A stretch of 64,000 bases of DNA, taken from NCBI RefSeq assembly GCF_014297445.1, contig NZ_JACORU010000004.1:248001-312000 (forward strand). Reading direction: 5' to 3'. Made by a program: the position numbers and the translations under genes. The notes under the pieces are model-generated. The model saw only the letters and a program-made list of their open reading frames with translations. It had not been told where the DNA came from and did not search any database. This document shows, piece after piece, positions 1-9,927 of this stretch. This DNA comes from Ramlibacter albus. Lineage in GTDB: Bacteria > Pseudomonadota > Gammaproteobacteria > Burkholderiales > Burkholderiaceae_C. Position 1 is the first letter of the stretch. The number at the start of each line of letters is the position of its first letter.

Positions 1-1
1 C

Positions 2-2176
2 ATCGAGCTCAGCTTGCGCAACAAGCTCAAGCTGGCCGACGAGCTGCTGGCCTTCTTCGAGCGCGGCAACCTGCCGCTGGGCAAGCTGGACGACGCGGGC
101 GAGATCCCGTCCGCGGAGCTGCTCGAAGACCGTGTCGCGCAGGCGCAGGACGTCATCCGCGAAGTGCGGGCCCTCTGGCAGTCTTGGCTGGACAACGTCG
201 ACGGCCTGTTCCCGCAGCTGCAGGATCACACCCTGCGTGCAAGCTGGAAGACGCAGATCCGCGCGCCGCTCGCGCAGATCTTCTCGGGCAACGCCTTCGT
301 GCCGCTGTTGGCGGCCGTCAACGACATCCACAAGCGCGTGCTCAAGGGCCGCGTCTGGGTGGCGCTGCACATGCACGCCGGCGACGGCAACGTGCACACC
401 AACATCCCCGTCAACAGCGACGACTACGAGATGCTGCAGACCGCGCACGAAGCCGTGAAGCGCATCATGGTGCTGGCGCGCGCGCTCAACGGCGTGATCT
501 CCGGCGAGCACGGCATCGGCATCACCAAGCTGGAGTTCCTCACCGACGAGGAACTGCAGCCCTTTGCCGACTACAAGAAGCAGGTCGACCCCGAGGGCCG
601 CTTCAACAAGGGCAAGCTGCTGCGCCACGCGGAGGCCGACGCGGCGATGCCGGTCTACGCCGACCTCACCAACGCCTACACGCCCTCGTTCGGCCTCATG
701 GGCCACGAGTCGCTCATCATGCAGCAGAGCGACATCGGCGCCATCGCCGACAGCGTGAAGGACTGCCTGCGCTGCGGCAAGTGCAAGCCGGTGTGCGCCA
801 CGCACGTGCCGCGCGCCAACCTGCTGTACAGCCCCCGCAACAAGATCCTCGCCACCTCGCTGCTGGTGGAAGCCTTCCTGTACGAGGAGCAGACGCGCCG
901 CGGCGTGTCGATCAAGCACTGGGAGGAGTTCGAGGACGTCGCCGACCACTGCACGGTGTGCCACAAGTGCGCCAACCCGTGCCCGGTGAAGATCGACTTC
1001 GGCGACGTGTCGATGAACATGCGCAACCTGCTGCGCAAGATGGGGCAGAAGAGTTTCCGGCCGGGCAACGCCGCGGCGATGTTCATGCTCAACGCCACCA
1101 ACCCGGAGACGATCAAGCTCGCGCGCACGCTGATGGTCGATGTCGGCTTCAAGGCCCAGCGCCTGGCCAACGACGTGCTGCGCGGCCTCGCGCGCAAGCA
1201 GGTGACGCAGCCGCCCTCCACGCACGAGCGCGCGCCGGTGAAGGAGCAGGTGGTCCACTTCGTCAACAAGAAGCTGCCCGGCGGCCTGCCCAAGAAGACG
1301 GCGCGGGCGCTGCTGGACATCGAGGACAAGGACTACGTCCCGATCATCCGCAACCCGAAGGCCACCACGTCGGAGACCGAGGCGGTGTTCTACTTCCCAG
1401 GCTGCGGCTCGGAGCGCCTGTTCTCGCAGGTGGGGCTGGCGACGCAGGCGATGCTGTGGCACGCGGGTGTGCAGACGGTGCTGCCGCCGGGCTACCTGTG
1501 CTGCGGCTACCCGCAGCGCGGCTCGGGCCAGTTCGACAAGGCGGAGAAGATGATCACGGACAACCGGGTCCTTTTCCACCGCGTCGCCAACACGCTCAAC
1601 TACCTCGACATCAAGACGGTGGTGGTGTCGTGCGGCACGTGCTACGACCAGCTCTCGGGCTACGAATTCGACAAGATCTTCCCGGGCTGCCGTATCGTGG
1701 ACATCCACGAATACCTGCTTGAAAAAGGCATCAAACTGGACGGCGGCGGCGCCTACCTGTTCCACGACCCCTGCCACAGCCCCATGAAGCTGCAGGAGCC
1801 GATGAAAACCGTCAAGGCGCTGGTGGGCGACAACGTCCGCAAGTCCGAGCGCTGCTGCGGCGAGTCGGGCACGCTGGGCGTCACCCGGCCGGACATCTCC
1901 ACGCAGGTGCGCTTCCGCAAGGAAGAAGAGCTGCGCAAGGACGAAGCGGCGCTGCGCGCCTCGGGCACGGTCGGCGCGAAGGACAACCTGAAGATCCTCA
2001 CCAGCTGCCCCAGTTGCCTGCAAGGCCTGTCGCGTTACAGCCACGACCTGCAGAACGGGCTGCTCGAGGCCGACTACATCGTCATCGAGATGGCCAACCG
2101 CATCCTGGGCGAGAACTGGATGCCCGAATACGTCCACGCGGCCAACAACGGGGGCATCGAGCGCGTCCTCGTCTGA
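2..2176 (+). CDS. FAD-linked oxidase with 4Fe-4S and cysteine-rich (CCG) domains, C-terminal part
   Basis: The reading frame is open from the left edge, so the N-terminus (expected FAD-binding part) lies outside the window. The visible part begins in the C-terminal domain of a GlcD/D-lactate dehydrogenase-type FAD oxidase (the segment ending SGEHGIGITKLEFL is typical of this fold). Next come two ferredoxin-type cysteine clusters, CLRCGKCKPVCATHVP and CTVCHKCANPCP, and then two heterodisulfide-reductase-like cysteine modules (FPGCGSE with CCGYPQRGSG, and HDPCHSP with RCCGESG). The family fuses a flavin 2-hydroxyacid dehydrogenase to an Fe-S electron-transfer module, probably feeding electrons to the respiratory chain. 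The substrate (lactate, glycolate or other) cannot be told from this part. The gene ends 152 nt before the FecR gene. Confidence 0.85.
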   Translation: MELSLRNKLKLADELLAFFERGNLPLGKLDDAGEIPSAELLEDRVAQAQDVIREVRALWQSWLDNVDGLFPQLQDHTLRASWKTQIRAPLAQIFSGNAFVPLLAAVNDIHKRVLKGRVWVALHMHAGDGNVHTNIPVNSDDYEMLQTAHEAVKRIMVLARALNGVISGEHGIGITKLEFLTDEELQPFADYKKQVDPEGRFNKGKLLRHAEADAAMPVYADLTNAYTPSFGLMGHESLIMQQSDIGAIADSVKDCLRCGKCKPVCATHVPRANLLYSPRNKILATSLLVEAFLYEEQTRRGVSIKHWEEFEDVADHCTVCHKCANPCPVKIDFGDVSMNMRNLLRKMGQKSFRPGNAAAMFMLNATNPETIKLARTLMVDVGFKAQRLANDVLRGLARKQVTQPPSTHERAPVKEQVVHFVNKKLPGGLPKKTARALLDIEDKDYVPIIRNPKATTSETEAVFYFPGCGSERLFSQVGLATQAMLWHAGVQTVLPPGYLCCGYPQRGSGQFDKAEKMITDNRVLFHRVANTLNYLDIKTVVVSCGTCYDQLSGYEFDKIFPGCRIVDIHEYLLEKGIKLDGGGAYLFHDPCHSPMKLQEPMKTVKALVGDNVRKSERCCGESGTLGVTRPDISTQVRFRKEEELRKDEAALRASGTVGAKDNLKILTSCPSCLQGLSRYSHDLQNGLLEADYIVIEMANRILGENWMPEYVHAANNGGIERVLV

Positions 2177-2270
2177 ACACCGGGGCGCAATATTGCACGG
2201 ATGGGGCAAATTCGGTGCCGGCGGGCGGCCGCCAGCGATGGGCGTCTTAGGCGCCCGGCGGGCGAGCGTG

Positions 2271-2276
2271 TATAAA
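2271..2276 (+). promoter_or_regulatory. possible -10 box upstream of the FecR-domain gene
   Basis: TATAAA lies 53 nt before the FecR start codon in the 152-nt gap after the oxidoreductase. I see no convincing -35 box at the right distance, so this is a weak promoter candidate only. Confidence 0.3.
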
Positions 2277-2328
2277 CCGGTGAAACATCCCTGGATCGCC
2301 AGGAAATAACGGTTTCCGGAGGTTGCCC

Positions 2329-3717
2329 ATGCGTGCCCCACTGACCCGAACCCCCCGGTTCGCCGCCCTGCTGGTGGGCCTCGGCCTGTTCACGGCCGCG
2401 GCGCACGCCCAGGTGGTCGGCGAAGTGGAATTCTCCCGCGGCGTCGGCTTTGCCCAGACGGGCGGCCAGACGCCCCGCACCCTCGGCAAGGGCCTGGCCC
2501 TGTCCGAAGGCGACCGCCTGACCACCTCCGAAGGCGCCTCGGCCATCATCAAGCTGCAGGACGGCACCCGCATGACGGTGCGGCCCAACTCCGAGATGGT
2601 CATCTCGCAGTACCAGTTCAAGGAGAACGCACCCGACAACAGCATGCTGATGCAGCTGGTTCGCGGGGGCTTCCGCGCCGTGACGGGCGCCATTTCCAAG
2701 AACGCGCCGAATGCGGCCCGCGTGCAGACCAACACCGCCACCATCGGCATCCGCGGCACCGACTTCGATGCGCGCCTGTGCACGCGCGACTGCGGCCGCG
2801 AGTCCGCCGCCGTGAGCGAGGCCGCCCGGCCCAACGCGGTGCTGGCAAGCGCGAAGGTGATCCAGTCCGGCGGCGACGTCAACGCGGTCGACGCGCAGAA
2901 CCAGCGCCGCCGCCTCGTGGACGGCGGCAGCGTCTACCCCGGCGACGTGATCGAAACCGGCCCCGGCGCGCGTGCCGTGCTCGCTTTCCGCGACGACAGC
3001 CGCATGACGCTGGGCGCCAACACCCGCTTTCGCATCGACAACTTCGTCTACGACGAGCAGAACGCCGGCGAAGGCCGCATGCTCGCCTCCATCCTGCGCG
3101 GCTCGGTGCGCGCCCTCACGGGCCTGATCGCCAAGGCCAACCAGCGCAACGTGGGCTTCTCCACCGCCACGGCCACCATCGGCGTGCGCGGCACCGGCTT
3201 CGACGTTTCGTGCACGGGCGTGTGTGCGGGCGAGCCGCCGACGGCGGGGCAGACGGGCTCGGGGCTCACGCTGTTCACGTGGCTGGGCTCCATCGCCGTC
3301 ACGCCGCAGGGCCAGACCGCGCTGCAGGTCTTGCAGGCCGGCCAGGGCATCTTCATCAGCCCCCAGGGCATCCGCCCCGTGACGACGCAGCCGCCCGCCG
3401 AAGGCACGCGCCCGGACCAGGTCAACGTGCCGCCGAAGCTGTTCGCCAAGGCCAGCACGGGCGCCGACACGCAGGAGGGCCTCTTCGTGTTCGTGCGCGA
3501 CGGCCACATCGAAGTGCAGACGCAGAACACGGGCGAAGTGCTGCACCTGGGCAAGGGTGAGGCGGGCTTCGCCAACCCGCAGGGCGAAACCCAGCGGCCG
3601 GCCACGATCCCGAAGTTCATCACGAACGACCAGACGCCGCAGCCGACCACGAAGAACCCGCTGCTGCAGTCCGTCCTGGCCGATGCCGGCATCAAGCCGA
3701 GCAACCAGTGCAAGTGA
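2329..3717 (+). CDS. exported protein with two tandem FecR domains
   Basis: A 462-residue protein. ATG at 2329 is chosen because a GGAGG Shine-Dalgarno ends about 7 nt before it; a TTG two codons upstream is less likely. Residues 1-28 form a signal peptide ending AHA. Two FecR-type units follow, about 58-156 and 202-299. Each has the pattern hG-D-h-T-G, RMTV/RMTL, then TATIGIRGTDFD or TATIGVRGTGFD and a local cysteine pair (C151/C155 and C295/C299). The C-terminal third is Gln/Pro/Thr-rich. Standard FecR proteins sense siderophore signals through an inner-membrane helix, but this one has no membrane helix beyond the signal peptide and no sigma factor beside it. It precedes a TpsB transporter by 94 nt, suggesting a shared cell-surface role. 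Function is inferred only. Confidence 0.8.
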   Translation: MRAPLTRTPRFAALLVGLGLFTAAAHAQVVGEVEFSRGVGFAQTGGQTPRTLGKGLALSEGDRLTTSEGASAIIKLQDGTRMTVRPNSEMVISQYQFKENAPDNSMLMQLVRGGFRAVTGAISKNAPNAARVQTNTATIGIRGTDFDARLCTRDCGRESAAVSEAARPNAVLASAKVIQSGGDVNAVDAQNQRRRLVDGGSVYPGDVIETGPGARAVLAFRDDSRMTLGANTRFRIDNFVYDEQNAGEGRMLASILRGSVRALTGLIAKANQRNVGFSTATATIGVRGTGFDVSCTGVCAGEPPTAGQTGSGLTLFTWLGSIAVTPQGQTALQVLQAGQGIFISPQGIRPVTTQPPAEGTRPDQVNVPPKLFAKASTGADTQEGLFVFVRDGHIEVQTQNTGEVLHLGKGEAGFANPQGETQRPATIPKFITNDQTPQPTTKNPLLQSVLADAGIKPSNQCK

Positions 3718-3811
3718 TTCGCGCTTGAATTCAGCCCGCCGCCCGTGACAAAACGTTCCGGCGGGTGAGAGAATTTACGCTCCTTCCGGTAGAAGAGGGG
3801 CGGATAACAAG

Positions 3812-5521
3812 ATGACCCAAGAAACTGCAGTCGCGCGGCGCGCGCGGGCGCCGGGTGGGGCGCGCATGCTGGCGGCATGGGCCGCGCTGGCCACGGTCGG
3901 CGCCGCCCACGCACAGGCCACCGCACCAGCGCCGCAGCCTGCTGCGCAGGCCCCGGCACCGGCCATGGCGGCACCCGCCCCACAGCCGAAGTTCTCCATT
4001 CGCGGCTTCACGGTTACCGGCGACAACCCGCTGGGCGACGGCGAGACCGCGCGCATCCTGGCGCCCTTCCTGCGTACCGACGCGACCATGGAAACCCTGC
4101 AGGAAGCCACGGCCGCGCTGGAAAAGGCACTGCGCGAGCGCGGTTTCGGCCTGCACCGCGTGGCTTTGCCGCCACAGGAAGTCGGCGAGACCGTCACCCT
4201 GAACATCGTCACCTTCACGATCAGCCGGGTGGCCATCGACCGCGGCGAAGGCGCCACGCCGATCTACGACGACGAGAACATCCGACGCACGCTCCCCGAG
4301 CTGCAGGTCGGCAAGACGCCCAATTTCAAGAAGCTGGCGGTGCAGACGGCGATCGCCAACGAGAACCCCAACAAGCAGGTGCAGCTGGGCATCCGCGAGG
4401 CGGACGAGCCGGACAAGATCGACTCCACCATCAGCGTGAAGGAGCTCAAGCCGTGGTCCTTCGGTGCGAGCCTGTCCAATGCGGGCTCCAAGTCGTCCGG
4501 GCGGGACCGCCTGACGCTCACCGGCGGCCACAGCAACCTGTGGAACCGCGACCACCAGTTCGTGGCCGCGTACACGACGTCGCTGCAGCGCACGTCCGAC
4601 GTCAAGCAGCTCGGCCTGTCGTACAAGGCGCCGCTCTACGAGCTGGGCGGCGTGGTGGGCGCGAGCTACACGCGCTCGGACGTGGTGGGTAACTTCGGCA
4701 CCTTCACCAGCACGGGCGCCGGCCAGACCAGCGGGATCAACTACACCCACTACCTGCACCCCGAGGGCGGCCGCCGCAGCTACGTGACGGTCGGGCTGGA
4801 CGACAAGCTGTTCAACGCCTCCAAGGTGAACGACCAGGTGGTGCCCGGCACGCTCGACCGCCGCAGCCGCCCCGTGAGCGTCGGCTACACGGCGCGCACC
4901 GAGGGCGACACGTCAAGCTGGGGCTACAACGTCGACCTGGCGTTCAACACCGGCAGCGGCGAGCACAACGACCTCGCGTCGTACCGCACCGAGGACACGC
5001 GCGTGACTACCACGCACTGGAAGGCGCTGCGCGGCGGCGTCAACTACAGCGCGCCGGTGTTCGGCGAGTGGCTGTGGAGCGCGCGCGGCCAGTTCCAGTA
5101 CAGCCCGGACGCGCTGATCGCGGGCGAGCAGTTCGGCCTGGGCGGCCTGGGCTCCGTGCGCGGCACCACGACCGACCGGCCGGTCTCGGGCGATTCGGGC
5201 GTGTCCGTCACGTTCGAGCTGACGACGCCGGAGGTCGCCACCGGCCTGCGCTTCCTCGGCTTCATCGACGCGGGCTGGATCAGCAACAACGACGTGGTGG
5301 TGTCCACCGACCCCACTGTCGCGACGAGCCTGAGCAAGCCGTCCTCGGACCACCTCGTCAGCGTGGGCCTGGGGCTGCGCTACTTCTACGGCACGGCGTT
5401 CTCGGTATCGGCGGACTACGGGCGCCTGCTCAATAGCAGCCGCATCCCGCTGTCGGCCAACTCGTCCTCGCCGCAGCGCGGGGACCACCGCTTCTACATC
5501 TCGGTCTCGTACCGCTTCTAG
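3812..5521 (+). CDS. TpsB-type outer-membrane transporter (ShlB/FhaC/HecB family)
   Basis: A 569-residue outer-membrane protein. Residues 1 to about 34 are a signal peptide (LAAWAALATVGAAHAQ), followed by an Ala/Pro-rich linker. A POTRA-like region starts at about FSIRGFTVTGDNPLG. The C-terminal 350 residues are a beta-barrel rich in alternating strands, containing the family motif VRGTTTDRPVSGDSG and ending SVSYRF with a terminal Phe, the usual BAM recognition signature. The family secretes or activates large TpsA exoproteins in two-partner secretion. No TpsA gene lies on either side; the only partner is the tandem-FecR protein upstream. Length is normal for the family. Outer-membrane role is confident; the exported substrate is unknown. 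Confidence 0.88.
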   Translation: MTQETAVARRARAPGGARMLAAWAALATVGAAHAQATAPAPQPAAQAPAPAMAAPAPQPKFSIRGFTVTGDNPLGDGETARILAPFLRTDATMETLQEATAALEKALRERGFGLHRVALPPQEVGETVTLNIVTFTISRVAIDRGEGATPIYDDENIRRTLPELQVGKTPNFKKLAVQTAIANENPNKQVQLGIREADEPDKIDSTISVKELKPWSFGASLSNAGSKSSGRDRLTLTGGHSNLWNRDHQFVAAYTTSLQRTSDVKQLGLSYKAPLYELGGVVGASYTRSDVVGNFGTFTSTGAGQTSGINYTHYLHPEGGRRSYVTVGLDDKLFNASKVNDQVVPGTLDRRSRPVSVGYTARTEGDTSSWGYNVDLAFNTGSGEHNDLASYRTEDTRVTTTHWKALRGGVNYSAPVFGEWLWSARGQFQYSPDALIAGEQFGLGGLGSVRGTTTDRPVSGDSGVSVTFELTTPEVATGLRFLGFIDAGWISNNDVVVSTDPTVATSLSKPSSDHLVSVGLGLRYFYGTAFSVSADYGRLLNSSRIPLSANSSSPQRGDHRFYISVSYRF

Positions 5522-5552
5522 TGCGAACCCTGCCATGCCCTAGACTCGGTGC

Positions 5553-5963
5553 ATGGCAGGCCTCACGCAAGAAACCCCGTCTCCGCAGTCGCTCACCGTG
5601 CACGGCGCGTCGCGCGTGCTGGAGATCGGCTTTTCCGACGGCCAGGTGTTCCGCATCCCCTTCGAGCTGATGCGCGTGTACTCGCCCTCGGCCGAGGTGC
5701 AGGGCCATGGCCCGGGGCAGGAGGTGCTGCAGACGGGCAAGCGCGACGTCGATGTCGTGCAGCTCGAGCCCATCGGCAACTACGCGGTCAAGCCCGTGTT
5801 CTCCGACGGCCACGACAGCGGCATCTTCTCCTGGGACTACCTCTACTTCCTCGGCTCGCGCCAGGACGAGCTGTGGGCCGACTACGAGAAGCGGCTCGCC
5901 GCGGCGGGCGTCGACCGTGACGCACCGATGGTCGCCAAGGCGGGCCACGCCTGCGGCCACTGA
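5553..5963 (+). CDS. DUF971 / gamma-butyrobetaine hydroxylase-like N-terminal domain protein
   Basis: A 136-residue soluble protein made almost entirely of a DUF971 domain ([31 protein letters not shown], then the conserved [12 protein letters not shown]). This domain binds metal in larger enzymes but occurs alone in many betaproteobacteria, where it sits just before ubiE as here (14-nt gap). The C-terminal HACGH gives extra His/Cys residues that could bind metal. Its role in ubiquinone metabolism is suggested only by neighbourhood. Confidence 0.85.
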   Translation: MAGLTQETPSPQSLTVHGASRVLEIGFSDGQVFRIPFELMRVYSPSAEVQGHGPGQEVLQTGKRDVDVVQLEPIGNYAVKPVFSDGHDSGIFSWDYLYFLGSRQDELWADYEKRLAAAGVDRDAPMVAKAGHACGH

Positions 5964-5977
5964 AAGAAAATCGATCC

Positions 5978-6709
5978 ATGAGCAACACGCATTTCGGCTA
6001 CGAAACCATCGACGAAGGCGAGAAGGCCAGGCGCGTCCGGGGCGTGTTCGACTCCGTCGCACCGCGCTACGACCTGATGAACGACCTCATGTCCATGGGC
6101 ATGCACCGGGCGTGGAAGGCGTACACCGTGCTCGTGGCCAACCTCAAGCCGGGCCAGCGCGTGCTGGACATTGCCGGCGGCACCGGCGACCTGGCGCGCG
6201 CGTTCGCGAAGAAGGTCGGCCCCACCGGTTCGGTCGTGCATACCGACATCAACGAGGCCATGCTGCGCACCGGCCGCGACAAGCTGCTCGACGCTGGCGT
6301 CGCGCTGCCCACGCTCGTCTGCGACGCCGAGAAGTTGCCCTTCGCGGACGCGAGCTTCGACCTGACAAGCGTGGGCTTCGGCCTGCGCAACATGACCCAC
6401 AAGGACGCCGCGCTCGCCGAGATGAACCGCGTGCTCAAGCCGGGGGGCCGCCTGCTCGTGCTGGAGTTCTCCAAGGTCGCGCGGCCGCTGGAGAAGGCGT
6501 ACGACTGGTATTCCTTCAACGTGCTGCCGCGCCTGGGCCGCTTCGTCGCCGGCGACGAGGCGAGCTACCGCTACCTGGCCGAATCCATCCGCATGCACCC
6601 CGGCCAGGAGGAGCTGAAAGCCCTGATGAAGAAAAGTGGTTTCGGCCACGTGGACTATCACAATTTGACTGGCGGTGTGGTGGCCTTGCATGTTGGAATC
6701 AAGTGCTAG
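5978..6709 (+). CDS. ubiE: demethylmenaquinone/ubiquinone C-methyltransferase UbiE
   Basis: A 243-residue class I SAM-dependent methyltransferase that C-methylates the benzoquinol ring in ubiquinone synthesis. Visible motifs are [21 protein letters not shown] near residue 30 (UbiE signature), the SAM-binding [12 protein letters not shown] near residue 63, and the second UbiE signature [20 protein letters not shown]. Full family length. It is followed 11 nt later by a Tim44-like gene and then ubiJ and ubiB, a ubiquinone cluster conserved in Burkholderiales. Confidence 0.97.
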   Translation: MSNTHFGYETIDEGEKARRVRGVFDSVAPRYDLMNDLMSMGMHRAWKAYTVLVANLKPGQRVLDIAGGTGDLARAFAKKVGPTGSVVHTDINEAMLRTGRDKLLDAGVALPTLVCDAEKLPFADASFDLTSVGFGLRNMTHKDAALAEMNRVLKPGGRLLVLEFSKVARPLEKAYDWYSFNVLPRLGRFVAGDEASYRYLAESIRMHPGQEELKALMKKSGFGHVDYHNLTGGVVALHVGIKC

Positions 6710-6720
6710 GAGATAGCAAT

Positions 6721-7692
6721 ATGAAAATCGGGTCCGTCTTCCTCGCCCTCGCCCTCGTCCTGTCCGCCGTCACCGATGCCGAAGCGGCGCGCCGCCTGGG
6801 CGGCGGCGGCTCCGTCGGCAAGCAGTCGTCCAACGTCACCAAGCGCGAGCAGTCGCAGTCGCCCGCCGCCACGCCGCAGCAGCAGGCCGCGCCTTCGCAG
6901 CAGGCACGGCCCAACCAGCCGCCGCCGCAGCAGCAACCGACACCCTCGCGCTGGGGCGGCATCCTTGGCGGCGTGGCCGCCGGCCTGGGCCTCGCCTGGC
7001 TGGCCCACTCGCTGGGCTTCGGCGCCGGCTTCGCCAACTTCCTGATGTTCGCGCTGATCGCCGTCGTGCTGTTCGCGGTCGTCGCGGCCGTCATGCGCCG
7101 TCGCACGCAGCAGCCTGCGTACGCGGGCGCTGCACCGGCCGACGTGGCCGCGGCGCCCAAGCAGTACAACCCGGACAAGATCGGCAACGACGCCTCGGCG
7201 CGCCCGTGGGAGCGCAGCAGCATGGCTTTCGAGCCGGCCAAGGTCGCGCCGCCCACCGGCGGCGGCACGGGCATCCGCATTGGTTCGGCGCTGGAGAACG
7301 CGGCGGGCTCGTGGGACATCCCGGCCGGCTTCGACACCGAAAGCTTCATCGCGGCCGCCAAGCGCAACTTCATCACCCTGCAGGAGGCGTGGGACCGGGG
7401 CGACCTGGGCACGCTGCGCTCGATGATGACGGACGAGATGCTCGCCGAAATCCGCAAGCAGCTCGCCGAGCGCGGCAGCCAGCCGAACCACACCGAGGTG
7501 GTGATGCTCGAGGCCAAGCTGCTGGGCATCGAGGACCTGGGCGACGACTACATGGCCAGCGTGGAGTTCTCCGGGATGATCCGCGAGGACGCGTCCGCGG
7601 GCCCCAGCCCCTTCCGCGAGGTCTGGAACATGACCAAGCCGAAGGACGGCAGCATGGGCTGGCTGGTGGCGGGGCTGCAGGCGCTGCAATAA
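6721..7692 (+). CDS. Tim44-like domain membrane protein
   Basis: A 323-residue protein. The start at 6721 has an AGGAGA Shine-Dalgarno overlapping the ubiE stop. Residues 1 to about 22 are a signal peptide or anchor (LALALVLSAVTDAEAA). A Gln/Pro/Ala-rich low-complexity region follows, then two hydrophobic helices (LGGVAAGLGLAWLAHSLGFG and FLMFALIAVVLFAVVAAVM). The C-terminal 130 residues form a Tim44-like domain (AAKRNFITLQEAWDRGDLGTLRSMMTDEM ... REVWNMTKPKDGSMGWLVAGLQ). Mitochondrial Tim44 works in protein import; the bacterial role is unclear. The position between ubiE and ubiJ suggests a link to inner-membrane quinone enzymes. Confidence 0.85.
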   Translation: MKIGSVFLALALVLSAVTDAEAARRLGGGGSVGKQSSNVTKREQSQSPAATPQQQAAPSQQARPNQPPPQQQPTPSRWGGILGGVAAGLGLAWLAHSLGFGAGFANFLMFALIAVVLFAVVAAVMRRRTQQPAYAGAAPADVAAAPKQYNPDKIGNDASARPWERSSMAFEPAKVAPPTGGGTGIRIGSALENAAGSWDIPAGFDTESFIAAAKRNFITLQEAWDRGDLGTLRSMMTDEMLAEIRKQLAERGSQPNHTEVVMLEAKLLGIEDLGDDYMASVEFSGMIREDASAGPSPFREVWNMTKPKDGSMGWLVAGLQALQ

Positions 7693-7711
7693 GCGCAGTT
7701 TCAGCGCGACC

Positions 7712-7794
7712 GAGCGCCGCCGGGCCGCCCCAAGGCGCGAGAGCCCCCTCGGGGGGCAGCGGACCTCGCGCAGCGGGGGAGCGTGGGGGCTCCA
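7712..7794 (-). repeat. dispersed intergenic hairpin repeat, copy 1
   Basis: This is one of three related elements of about 83 bp in the window, lying here in reverse orientation. Read on the minus strand it runs from GGAGCCCCCACGC through the hairpin GCCCCC-CGA-GGGGGC to CGCCTTGGGGCGGCCCGGCGGC. It fills the gap between the Tim44-like gene and ubiJ. It resembles a REP-type element; I recall similar sequences as common in Comamonadaceae but cannot check that here. Confidence 0.75.
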
Positions 7795-7807
7795 TTACTA
7801 TCGGGGG

Positions 7808-8323
7808 ATGGCGACCACACCATCCCCCGATTCCTTTTTCAGCGGCCTGGTTGACAAGCTCCAGCCGCCGCCCTGGGTCGTGCAGGAGGTGCAGCGCCGC
7901 CTGGTGCTCACGCTCAACCACGTGCTGCAGCAGGAGCCCGAAGCCATGGCGCGCCTGAAGCGCCAGGCGGGCCGCACGGTGGAAGCGCAGTGGCGCGTGT
8001 TCACGGTGCGGCTGCAGGCCACGCCCGCGGGGCTGCTCGACCTGGCGCCGCCGGAAGCCGTGCCCGACCTCACGCTCACCGTCACGGAAGATTCGCCCTT
8101 CGCGCTCGCCCAGGCCGCGCTGCGCGGCGACAAGCCGCCGGTGCGCATCTCCGGCGACGTGCAGCTGGCGGCCGAGGTGCAGTGGCTGGTCGACCACGTG
8201 CGCTGGGACATGGAGGAAGACCTCTCCCGCATCGTCGGCGACGCGCCCGCGCATGCGGTCGGCAATGCGCTGCGGTCCATGGCGGACGCGCTGCGCAAGT
8301 TCGCCGGCGAACGAAAACAATGA
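7808..8323 (+). CDS. ubiJ: ubiquinone biosynthesis accessory factor UbiJ (SCP2 sterol-binding domain)
   Basis: A 171-residue protein with an N-terminal SCP2-like lipid-binding domain ([40 protein letters not shown]) and a C-terminal helical tail. UbiJ binds polyprenyl intermediates and scaffolds the soluble Ubi complex with UbiK. The order ubiE-ubiJ-ubiB is the classical one, and the stop overlaps the ubiB start as ATGA, so the two are translationally coupled. The conserved [13 protein letters not shown] segment supports UbiJ over a generic SCP2 protein. Confidence 0.93.
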   Translation: MATTPSPDSFFSGLVDKLQPPPWVVQEVQRRLVLTLNHVLQQEPEAMARLKRQAGRTVEAQWRVFTVRLQATPAGLLDLAPPEAVPDLTLTVTEDSPFALAQAALRGDKPPVRISGDVQLAAEVQWLVDHVRWDMEEDLSRIVGDAPAHAVGNALRSMADALRKFAGERKQ

Positions 8324-9888
8324 CCCATTTCTTCCGCGCGGCGGTCATCCTCTGGATCGTCCTGCGCTACGGGCTCGACGAGCTGGTGCTGTCGGGCTTC
8401 AAGCGCGGGTGGGTGCGCTCGCTGCGCCGCGTGGTCACCATCGGCCGCTCGCTCGACGAGCCGCGCGGCCGCCGGCTGCGGCAGGCGCTGGAGCACCTCG
8501 GGCCGATCTTCGTCAAGTTCGGCCAGGTGCTCTCGACGCGGCGCGACCTGCTGCCAGCGGACATCGCCGAAGAGCTGGCGCTGCTGCAGGACCGCGTGCC
8601 GCCGTTTCCGAGCGAGGTGGCGGTGGCCACCATCGAGCGCGCCTTCCGCAGGCCGCTCGCGGAGATCTTCGCGAACTTCGAGCACGTGCCCGTGGCCAGC
8701 GCCTCGATCGCGCAGGTGCACTTCGCCACGCTGCGCCTGAAGACCGGCGAGCTCAAGGACGTCGCCGTCAAGGTGCTGCGCCCCGGCATGCTCGACGTGA
8801 TCGAGAAGGACCTGAGCCTCATGTCGATGATGGCCGGCTGGGTGGAGAACCTCTCCGAGGACGGCCGCCGCCTGAAGACGCGCGAGGTGGTGGGCGAGTT
8901 CGACAAGTACCTGCACGACGAGCTGGACCTCGTGCGCGAGGCCGCCAACGCCGCGCAGCTGCGCCGCAACATGGCGGGCCTGAACCTGGTGCTGATCCCG
9001 GAGATGTACTGGGACTTCTGCCACCCCGAGGTGATCGTGATGGAGCGCATGATCGGCGTGCCCATCAGCCAGACGGAGCGGCTGCGCTCGGCGGGCGTCG
9101 ACGTCCGCCAGCTCGCGCGCGACGGCGTCACGATCTTCTTCACGCAGGTGTTCCGCGATGGTTTCTTCCACGCGGACATGCACCCGGGCAACATCCAGAT
9201 CAGCCTGGAGCCGGGCACGTTCGGGCGCTACATCTCGCTGGACTTCGGGATCATCGGCACGCTCACCGAGAACGACAAGGAATACCTCGCGCAGAACTTC
9301 GCGGCCTTCTTCCGGCGCGACTACAAGCGCGTGGCGGAACTGCACATCGAGTCCGGCTGGGTGCCGCCGGAGACGCGCGTGGACGAGCTGGAGGGCGCGA
9401 TCCGCACCGTGTGCGAGCCGTACTTCGACCGCCCGCTCAAGGAGATCTCGCTGGGCATGGTGCTCATGCGCCTGTTCCAGACCTCGCGCCGCTTCCACGT
9501 GGAAATCCAGCCGCAACTCGTGCTGCTGCAGAAAACGCTGCTGAACATCGAGGGCCTGGGCCGCGACCTCGACCCGGACCTGGACCTGTGGTCCACCGCC
9601 AAGCCCTTCCTCGAGCGCTGGATGGTGGACCAGGTCGGCCCGCGCAAGCTGGTCGACGAGCTGAAGGCGCAGGCGCCGCGCTACGCCAAGGTGCTGCCGG
9701 AACTGCCGCACCTGCTGCACCGCTACCTGCACGAGCGCACGCAGGAGAAGCACCGGGACGACCTGCGCGACGTGGTGCAGGAACTGCAGCGCACCAACCG
9801 GCTGCTGCAGGCCATCATCTACGGCGGGGTGGGCTTCGTCGTCGGCCTGGTGGTGCTGCAACTGCTGGTGCGCTACCGCCTCTTCTGA
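8320..9888 (+). CDS. ubiB: UbiB, atypical kinase/ATPase of ubiquinone biosynthesis
   Basis: A 522-residue member of the ABC1/ADCK/UbiB atypical kinase family that promotes ubiquinone synthesis. It shows the family KxGQ element ([16 protein letters not shown], about residues 65-80), an alanine-rich nucleotide loop (ASASIAQVH), the catalytic lysine region VAVKVLRPG, the catalytic loop FHADMHPGN and the metal-binding LDFGIIG. The last 25 residues form a hydrophobic membrane anchor ([20 protein letters not shown]). It starts inside the ubiJ stop (ATGA overlap). Length is normal. Confidence 0.97.
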   Translation: MTHFFRAAVILWIVLRYGLDELVLSGFKRGWVRSLRRVVTIGRSLDEPRGRRLRQALEHLGPIFVKFGQVLSTRRDLLPADIAEELALLQDRVPPFPSEVAVATIERAFRRPLAEIFANFEHVPVASASIAQVHFATLRLKTGELKDVAVKVLRPGMLDVIEKDLSLMSMMAGWVENLSEDGRRLKTREVVGEFDKYLHDELDLVREAANAAQLRRNMAGLNLVLIPEMYWDFCHPEVIVMERMIGVPISQTERLRSAGVDVRQLARDGVTIFFTQVFRDGFFHADMHPGNIQISLEPGTFGRYISLDFGIIGTLTENDKEYLAQNFAAFFRRDYKRVAELHIESGWVPPETRVDELEGAIRTVCEPYFDRPLKEISLGMVLMRLFQTSRRFHVEIQPQLVLLQKTLLNIEGLGRDLDPDLDLWSTAKPFLERWMVDQVGPRKLVDELKAQAPRYAKVLPELPHLLHRYLHERTQEKHRDDLRDVVQELQRTNRLLQAIIYGGVGFVVGLVVLQLLVRYRLF

Positions 9889-9927
9889 GCGGCATAATCC
9901 CGCGCAGCCGAGGAGGGCAGCCGAGCG

